This document shows positions 15,550 to 19,886 of a DNA stretch of 19,886 bases, in pieces. The stretch's first letter is position 1. The number at the start of each line of letters is the position of its first letter. The notes below the pieces were generated by a model. The model made no database searches. It was not told the origin of the DNA and saw only the letters and a program-made list of their open reading frames with translations. Source of the stretch: CAYRGQ01 sp964444885 (GTDB lineage: Bacteria > Bacteroidota > Bacteroidia > Sphingobacteriales > Sphingobacteriaceae); the NCBI GenBank assembly GCA_964444885.1, contig CAYUIZ010000055.1, positions 1-19,886 on the forward strand, in the 5' to 3' direction. A program made the position numbers and the translations under genes.

Positions 15550-16773
15550 TTATGGCAACAAGTGGGTTACTGCACGTACTGCGCGGTCGTGTTTCGTCAC
15601 GAAGGGGTTGGTCTTGTCCCAGACGTATCCCGCCAGCACGGAGCATACCTTGCGCCGTACATCCTCGTTCACTTCTTTATGGAAGAAAAACTTCTGCAAG
15701 TCGCCCGAGTACCAATCGCGGATATAGGAACGGAATACACTCACGCCATACATCATGTGGTCTTCGTATTCGGTCTGCCAGTCGACCGTTTCGCCTCCCA
15801 CTTGCCGGACGGCGAGCTTGGCGGCCAGCGAGCCGGATTCGGTAGCGAAACATACGCCCGAGGAGAACACCGGGTCGAGAAACTCAGCGCTATTGCCCGT
15901 CAGGGCATAGCCCGGTCCGTATAATTGTTTCACCGCTTTGGAATACGCGACGATTTTTTTGGGTTCGAACAGGAAGTCCAGCCCGTCAAACCGTTGCTGA
16001 TAATAGTCGGACTGGCGGATGATCTGCCGGAACGTGTCCATGGGATTTCCTTGGTCAATTGCATCGAGATATTCAACCGGTGCGACCAAGCCCAGTGAGG
16101 AGCGTCCGTCGGAAAAAGGAATTACCCAAAACCACACTTTCTGCTCAATCACATCAAAGGTAATCATCGTCCCTTCTTCGCCTGCAGGCCGGCGCACGTC
16201 GTCCACATGCACGAATGTCGCCGCCATGGGCTCAAGGCTCGTCGGCGCATCCAAATTAAACAAACGAGGCAATACGCGCCCGTAGCCGCTGGCATCGATT
16301 ACAAACTTCGCCTTGATTTGGCTTTGTTGCCCGTCTTTGTCACGCACCGTTGTGAGCGAGTCGGTTCCCGAAAACTCCACGTTTTCGACCACGGTCTCAA
16401 ACGCAATATCGACACCCCGCCGCTGCAGGCTGTCCGTGAGCACCTTGTCAAAATCGGCTCTGGGCAACTGCCACGTCCAATCCCAGCCATCGGAAAACTT
16501 CTGGCTAAAATCAAAATGGCACACCTCATCGCCTCGGAGGAAACGTGCGCCGTATTTCCTTTCGAAGCCCATGGCTTCGGCGTCCTCAATGAATCCCGCC
16601 TCGTGGAAATGGTCCATACACCGCGGAATCAGGCTCTCTCCGATCACAAAACGGGGAAATCGCTGGCTTTCAATTACCTTGTGCGATACGCCTGCCTTAT
16701 GCAAAATAGCGGATGCCACCGCGCCAGACGGGCCGGCGCCGATAACCAATACGTCGACTGATTCAGTATTCAT
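15550..16773 (-). CDS. FAD-dependent oxidoreductase, tryptophan-halogenase-like
   Basis: This 407-residue flavoprotein has the PHBH/halogenase fold. The FAD motif VIGAGPSG is at 10-17, and FPRFVIGESLIP (39-50) is the GES(L)LP loop of phenol-type flavin halogenases and related oxidoreductases. RKYGARF (72-78) places K73 where halogenases keep the lysine that handles HOCl. DASGYGR is at 160-166, WFWVIP at 214-219 fits the halogenase signature WxWxIP, and GNSAEFLDPVFSSGV is the second FAD-contact region. The frame is open to 16911, but that extension crosses the divergent promoter region; the ATG at 16773 directly precedes the FAD motif. It heads the leftward operon. The likely role is ring halogenation or hydroxylation of the pigment. 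Oxidative roles without halide remain possible. Confidence 0.85.
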   Translation of the reverse strand: MNTESVDVLVIGAGPSGAVASAILHKAGVSHKVIESQRFPRFVIGESLIPRCMDHFHEAGFIEDAEAMGFERKYGARFLRGDEVCHFDFSQKFSDGWDWTWQLPRADFDKVLTDSLQRRGVDIAFETVVENVEFSGTDSLTTVRDKDGQQSQIKAKFVIDASGYGRVLPRLFNLDAPTSLEPMAATFVHVDDVRRPAGEEGTMITFDVIEQKVWFWVIPFSDGRSSLGLVAPVEYLDAIDQGNPMDTFRQIIRQSDYYQQRFDGLDFLFEPKKIVAYSKAVKQLYGPGYALTGNSAEFLDPVFSSGVCFATESGSLAAKLAVRQVGGETVDWQTEYEDHMMYGVSVFRSYIRDWYSGDLQKFFFHKEVNEDVRRKVCSVLAGYVWDKTNPFVTKHDRAVRAVTHLLP

Positions 16774-16879
16774 AGTATTCGTTGGGATAATATCGCGTGT
16801 GTGGGAGCTGGCCAAAAGCCCTGGCCATAAAACGATTGGGCGCACGATGCTCCCGATCTGGCCAGCCTCCCAATGGTTG

Positions 16880-16911
16880 CCAAAATACGAATTTTTACCT
16901 GACTTACTCAA
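16880..16911 (-). promoter_or_regulatory. Possible promoter for the flavoenzyme operon
   Basis: On the - strand a TTG (16911-16909) is followed 21 bases later by TATTTTGG (16887-16880), one base short of TAnnTTTG. The transcript would start near 16872 and carry the inverted repeat of 16803-16871 in a leader of about 100 bases. This is a weak match. Confidence 0.3.
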
Positions 16912-16919
16912 GTATATTG

Positions 16920-16930
16920 CTAAATTTGCC
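16920..16930 (+). promoter_or_regulatory. Promoter core of the ammonia-lyase gene
   Basis: CTAAATTTGCC contains TAAATTTG, an exact TAnnTTTG match at 16921-16928, about 30 bases before the ATG at 16959. The same 11 bases recur at 18569-18579 before the WG-repeat gene. No TTG is found at the usual -33 distance in either case. Confidence 0.55.
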
Positions 16931-16958
16931 CCCCTTAGCCGCTATAGGTAATTGACAA

Positions 16959-18488
16959 ATGATTGAATTGACAAACCCGGTTGGCCTAGCCGAATTTAAC
17001 GCCATTCTTTTCGAAAGCCGCCAGATTTCTTTATCCGACGAGACGAAAGAAAAAATACGCCAAAGCTTTGTGTTCTTGCGCGACTTTGCCAAAGACAAAA
17101 TCATCTACGGCGTCAATACCGGTTTCGGGCCGATGGCACAATACCGCATTAACGAATCGGACCAGGTACAATTGCAATACAACCTGATTCGCAGCCACGC
17201 GACGGGCATGGGTGAGAAGCTCTCGGAAACCGAAGCCAAGGCCGCCCTGCTCGCGCGTATTCAGACGTTGTCGCTGGGCCGCTCCGGCGTACATCCATCC
17301 GTGGTGGACCTGATGGTCGAGTTCCTCAACCGGAATATCGTCCCGGTCATTTACCGTCACGGGGGTGTAGGAGCCAGTGGCGACCTCGTGCAGCTCGCGC
17401 ACCTCGCGCTCAGCCTAATCGGCGAAGGCACGGTTTTCTACCAAGGCGCCGAACAGCCCACTGCCGAGGTGCTTGCTAAGGAGGGCCTGACACCCATCGC
17501 TATCCACCTGCGGGAGGGATTGGCATTAATCAACGGTACGTCGGTAATGACAGGCATTGGCATGGTCAATGCCCTCTTATCCAAGCGGTTATTCAACTGG
17601 TCGATCATCTGCTCGGGAATGATGAACGAAATCGTCAATGCGTACGACGACCACTTGTCGGCCACGCTCAACGAGGCCAAACTGCACCCGGGGCAGCGCC
17701 TGGTGGCTGAACACCTGCGCAATAACCTCACGGACAGCAAACTCGTCCGCAAGCGGGAAGAACACCTCTACAACGGCAAGGTCCAGGAAAATGTCTTCAA
17801 AGACAAGCTGCAGGAATACTACTCGATTCGATGCGTTCCGCAGATTCTGGGGCCGGTATGGGACACCCTGCAATACACGTGTGCCACGCTGGAAGCGGAG
17901 GTAAATTCGGCCAACGACAACCCCATTGTGGACGTTGAATCGGCGCATGTGTACCACGGTGGCAACTTCCATGGCGATTATATTGCACTGGAAATGGACA
18001 AGTTGCGTATTGCCATCACAAAACTGTCCATGCTGTCCGAACGGCAGCTCAACTACTTGCTTAATCCGTCCATCAACGAGGTTTTGCCTCCATTCGTGAA
18101 CTTAGGCGTATTGGGTCTCAATTTCGGGTTGCAGGGCGCGCAGTTTACGGCAACCTCTACCACCGCCGAAAACCAAACGCTGGCCACGCCGATGTACACC
18201 CACAGCATTCCGAACAATAAGGACAACCAGGATATTGTGAGCATGGGAACGAACGCCGCTTCGTTGACACGCAGAGTCATCGACAATACCTACGAAGTGC
18301 TGGCCATCCAGTTAGTTGCCATCGTACAAGCCGTGGAGAGTCTCGGCGTCCACGATAAGCTCTCCTCGAAGCACCAGGCTGCTTTCGGCCAAATCCGGGC
18401 CATCGTTCCTGCATTCAAGGACGACGTTTATCTAGCCCCATACTTGGAGGCCGTCAAGCAACACATCCTTCAGGCTGACGCAGGCTAG
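16959..18488 (+). CDS. Aromatic amino acid ammonia-lyase, probably tyrosine ammonia-lyase of flexirubin type
   Basis: This is a 509-residue member of the HAL/PAL/TAL family, which removes ammonia from histidine, phenylalanine or tyrosine by means of an MIO prosthetic group. The Ala-Ser-Gly triad that cyclises to MIO is A139-S140-G141 in GGVGASGDLVQL. The catalytic Tyr is Y50 in IYGVNTGFGPMA, and SANDNPI, HGGNFHGDY and the late NQDIVSMGTN are all intact. The selectivity pair is S79-H80 (LIRSHATG), which usually marks HAL. However, the overall sequence closely resembles, from memory, the Flavobacterium johnsoniae tyrosine ammonia-lyase, which has the same pair. No other hut genes (urocanase, imidazolonepropionase) are present, and the neighbours are pigment-type genes. 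It would supply 4-coumarate as aryl starter. Confidence 0.88.
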   Translation: MIELTNPVGLAEFNAILFESRQISLSDETKEKIRQSFVFLRDFAKDKIIYGVNTGFGPMAQYRINESDQVQLQYNLIRSHATGMGEKLSETEAKAALLARIQTLSLGRSGVHPSVVDLMVEFLNRNIVPVIYRHGGVGASGDLVQLAHLALSLIGEGTVFYQGAEQPTAEVLAKEGLTPIAIHLREGLALINGTSVMTGIGMVNALLSKRLFNWSIICSGMMNEIVNAYDDHLSATLNEAKLHPGQRLVAEHLRNNLTDSKLVRKREEHLYNGKVQENVFKDKLQEYYSIRCVPQILGPVWDTLQYTCATLEAEVNSANDNPIVDVESAHVYHGGNFHGDYIALEMDKLRIAITKLSMLSERQLNYLLNPSINEVLPPFVNLGVLGLNFGLQGAQFTATSTTAENQTLATPMYTHSIPNNKDNQDIVSMGTNAASLTRRVIDNTYEVLAIQLVAIVQAVESLGVHDKLSSKHQAAFGQIRAIVPAFKDDVYLAPYLEAVKQHILQADAG

Positions 18489-18529
18489 GAAACAGGCCCT
18501 GTACATGGCTAATGTCATTCGCTGGGCGG

Positions 18530-18545
18530 CTTTGCTGCAGCAAAG
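18530..18545. repeat. Perfect 16-bp palindrome, candidate operator
   Basis: CTTTGCTGCAGCAAAG is its own reverse complement and sits 24 bases upstream of the promoter core at 18569. No T run follows, so it is a poor terminator and a better candidate for a dimeric regulator site. A palindrome of this size has a fair chance of arising somewhere in 20 kb, so position is the main argument. Confidence 0.4.
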
Positions 18546-18568
18546 TAGGAAACTCCAAACTGTTTTCA

Positions 18569-18579
18569 CTAAATTTGCC
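18569..18579 (+). promoter_or_regulatory. Promoter core of the WG-repeat gene
   Basis: CTAAATTTGCC, identical over 11 bases to the core before the ammonia-lyase gene, contains TAAATTTG at 18570-18577. Transcription would begin near 18584, leaving a leader of about 92 bases. Confidence 0.5.
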
Positions 18580-18664
18580 TCTTGACCACGACGGGCACGT
18601 CCACGCCGTGTCGCCCAGAGACGCAAACCAAAAAACCATTGAACTCAACTAACCAACCCTAAAA

Positions 18665-18679
18665 ATGAAAACGTTATGA
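18665..18679 (+). CDS. Four-codon leader ORF overlapping the WG-repeat gene start
   Basis: ATG AAA ACG TTA TGA ends inside the start of the next gene: the gene's ATG (18676-18678) shares bases with the last two codons, an ATGA overlap. It could couple initiation at the WG-repeat gene to a ribosome ending there, or be a chance result of the A-rich leader. Confidence 0.2.
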   Translation: MKTL

Positions 18680-19800
18680 AATTCCTAACTACAATTTTCG
18701 TTGTGTTGTTGGCTACGGGTGCATACGCCCAAGAGCTGGCTGTCGTACTTCAAGGAAAGAAATTCGGCTACATCGACCGCAGCGGCCAGCTGGCCATTCC
18801 TGCGCAATTCGACCGGGCACAGCCGTTCTCGGACGGACTTGCCGCCGTGGCCGTCGGGAAAACCTGGGGGTTTATCGACATGGCGGGCAACATGGTCATC
18901 GAACCCCAGTTCAACAACGCCAAAAGCTTCAGCGATGGCGTTTGTTTGGTAAACAAGGACCGCAACTGGATATATATCGACAAAACTGGCGCCGAGAAAC
19001 AAATGCCGACATCGGAAAAACCCTACGACTTCAAGAGCGGCGTGGCGTTTGTCCGTGTGGGTGGCAAGGTGGGCATGATGAACCCCGCGGGCGATATCGT
19101 TGCAGAGCCGGTATATGAAGAAATCCGCTCGCCCATTGGAGGCTTGGCCCGCGTTAAGAAAGACGGGCGCTTCGGGGTGGTCGCCACATCGGGAGAGGTT
19201 TACGTCGATCCTGTCTACGAAGACATCGATATCTCCCCAAACGGTATCATCATTGCGAAAAAAGACGGGATTTTCGGGCTTTTGGACCAAAACAAGACCT
19301 TTATCCCCATAGACGGAGCCGAACGAATCTGGCCCTTCTTGGCAGAATCCCCCCTCACCTATGCGCGCAAAGCGGGCAAGATGGGGTTCATCAACGCGCA
19401 AGGGCAATGGGTGATCGAGCCTCAGTTTGAGCGTGCGCGCGCCTTCCGCAATGGCCTAGCACCCGTGTACGCGGATGGGCAATGGGGCTATGTAGACACA
19501 CAGGGCAATATGGCCATCCAACCGCAATACCGCGACGCTGAAATATTCAGCGAAGACGGGTTGGCTCCAGTCAAAATAAAAAAATTATGGGGCTTTATCG
19601 ACCGTAGTGGCACCCTCGTCATCCCCGATGACTACGATATTTCAGTCGCGTTTATTGGCTTTCTGAGCAGCGGCGACGAAAAAGGGTTTATCGACGGCCT
19701 AGCGCGCGTCAAGTACAAGAAGGAGTGGGGCTTTATCGATACCAAGGGAAACGTATTGGGCGGCACTTGGTACCGGCAAGCCGAATTGTTTAGCAAATAA
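18676..19800 (+). CDS. Exported WG-repeat protein
   Basis: This 374-residue protein begins with a cleavable-looking signal peptide (MKFLTTIFVVLLATGAYA, 1-18) and then consists almost wholly of about ten WG repeats of 30-38 residues. Each has the form W/FGFID..G...I.P.FD.A..F.(D/N)GLA.V. Clear units start at FGYID, WGFID, WIYID, FGLLD, MGFIN, WGYVD, WGFID and WGFID; those at VGMMN and FGVVA are degenerate. WG repeats form beta-rich modules of unknown, probably binding, function. It should lie in the periplasm or outside the cell. It has its own promoter and ends 5 bases before the fabG-type gene, so it is in one transcript with pigment-synthesis genes. No enzymatic residues stand out, so a scaffold or ligand-binding role is more likely. 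Confidence 0.85.
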   Translation: MKFLTTIFVVLLATGAYAQELAVVLQGKKFGYIDRSGQLAIPAQFDRAQPFSDGLAAVAVGKTWGFIDMAGNMVIEPQFNNAKSFSDGVCLVNKDRNWIYIDKTGAEKQMPTSEKPYDFKSGVAFVRVGGKVGMMNPAGDIVAEPVYEEIRSPIGGLARVKKDGRFGVVATSGEVYVDPVYEDIDISPNGIIIAKKDGIFGLLDQNKTFIPIDGAERIWPFLAESPLTYARKAGKMGFINAQGQWVIEPQFERARAFRNGLAPVYADGQWGYVDTQGNMAIQPQYRDAEIFSEDGLAPVKIKKLWGFIDRSGTLVIPDDYDISVAFIGFLSSGDEKGFIDGLARVKYKKEWGFIDTKGNVLGGTWYRQAELFSK

Positions 19801-19805
19801 GGAAT

Positions 19806-19886
19806 ATGGAGAAACAACGGTACGCGTTGGTGACGGGTGCGTCACGGGGCATTGGGCGGGAAATCGCCGTCAAACTGGCTACGGAA
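19806..19886 (+). CDS. 3-oxoacyl-ACP reductase-like short-chain dehydrogenase (N-terminal part)
   Basis: Only the first 27 codons are present before the window ends. They read MEKQRYALVTGASRGIGREI and onward, with the Rossmann motif TGASRGIG of short-chain dehydrogenases/FabG. FabG-type ketoreductases reduce the beta-keto group after each condensation in fatty-acid and polyene synthesis. The start lies 5 bases after the WG-repeat stop. The context suggests a dedicated ketoreductase of the aryl-polyene chain rather than the housekeeping enzyme, but the active-site Tyr-Lys pair is outside the window. Confidence 0.85.
   Translation, partial: MEKQRYALVTGASRGIGREIAVKLATE

Larger units (their letters stand above)
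16774..16958. promoter_or_regulatory. Divergent promoter region between flavoenzyme operon and ammonia-lyase
   Basis: This spacer drives both arms of the presumed pigment cluster. It contains an imperfect inverted repeat: GGGAGCTGGCCA at 16803-16814 pairs with TGGCCAGCCTCCC at 16859-16871, a 12-bp stem with one bulged base. A third TGGCCA lies at 16822-16827. The rightward promoter core is at 16920-16930, and a weaker leftward one lies at 16880-16911. Confidence 0.55.
18489..18675 (+). other. Intergenic region between ammonia-lyase and WG-repeat gene
   Basis: This spacer of 187 bases holds a short ACAGG-C-CCTGT dyad (18492-18502) just after the lyase stop, a perfect 16-bp palindrome at 18530-18545, and a promoter core at 18569-18579. 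It then gives an untranslated leader of about 90 bases that ends in a four-codon ORF overlapping the next start. No terminator with a T run was found. Confidence 0.5.

Noticed and set aside
16774..16911. 46-residue N-terminal extension of the flavoenzyme
   Set aside because: It lies over the divergent promoter region and the inverted repeat; the FAD motif starts ten residues after the ATG at 16773.
16959..18488. Histidine utilisation gene hutH
   Set aside because: No other hut gene is nearby and the neighbours are pigment-type genes, so the Ser-His pair alone is not enough.
1..19886. CRISPR array, insertion sequence, tRNA or rRNA genes
   Set aside because: No regularly spaced repeats, transposase motifs, terminal inverted repeats with target duplications, or cloverleaf-like stretches were seen on either strand.

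Overview
The window looks like a chromosomal segment of a Bacteroidota bacterium. The basis is the gene families present (a Gre-like factor, the rsmA and dnaN types seen, a flexirubin-type tyrosine ammonia-lyase, an aryl-CoA ligase, a C45 acyltransferase and a WG-repeat protein), the absence of clear Shine-Dalgarno sequences, and several matches to the Bacteroidota -7 promoter element TAnnTTTG. The genus cannot be fixed from the sequence alone. There are no tRNA or rRNA genes, insertion sequences or CRISPR arrays, and no gene-free stretch exceeds 300 bases; the longest is about 275 bases after acs.

Left part (1-5400), mostly housekeeping. It holds the tail of an unknown gene, a VOC-fold protein with a strong terminator, rsmA (16S rRNA dimethyltransferase) behind a good promoter, and a D-2-hydroxyacid dehydrogenase. 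A UbiA-like membrane protein converges on the dehydrogenase, and acetyl-CoA synthetase (acs) follows with its own hairpin terminator.

Middle part (5500-12540). A leftward operon from about 9008 to 5643 encodes a polysaccharide pyruvyl transferase, a SAM methyltransferase, a GT2 glycosyltransferase, a small DUF3820-type protein and a GreA/GreB-like protein. Junctions are very tight, except for one 195-base gap that an open frame fills. It reads as a surface-glycan modification operon with a transcription-factor-like tail. Upstream lies a DeoR-type repressor. Then, rightward, come dnaN (sliding clamp), a DedA membrane protein starting at TTG, and a secreted CAP-domain protein.

Right part (12558-19886), the accessory region of most interest. 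A leftward operon (flavin-dependent halogenase-like oxidoreductase, lipoprotein C45 acyltransferase with a TPR-like tail, phenylacetate-CoA-ligase-like enzyme) diverges from a tyrosine/histidine ammonia-lyase. The lyase is followed by a secreted WG-repeat protein and the first 27 codons of a FabG-type ketoreductase that runs off the window. This combination is the known signature of flexirubin/aryl-polyene pigment clusters. The lyase would make 4-coumarate from tyrosine, the ligase would activate the aryl acid, FabG and unseen ketosynthases would build the polyene, and the flavoenzyme would decorate the ring. The lipoprotein C45 enzyme has no settled role and is a candidate for acyl transfer or pigment processing at the envelope. 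The window seems to capture one edge of this cluster, which probably continues to the right. The divergent promoter region between its two arms carries a long imperfect inverted repeat, and the two rightward genes share an identical 11-base promoter core.
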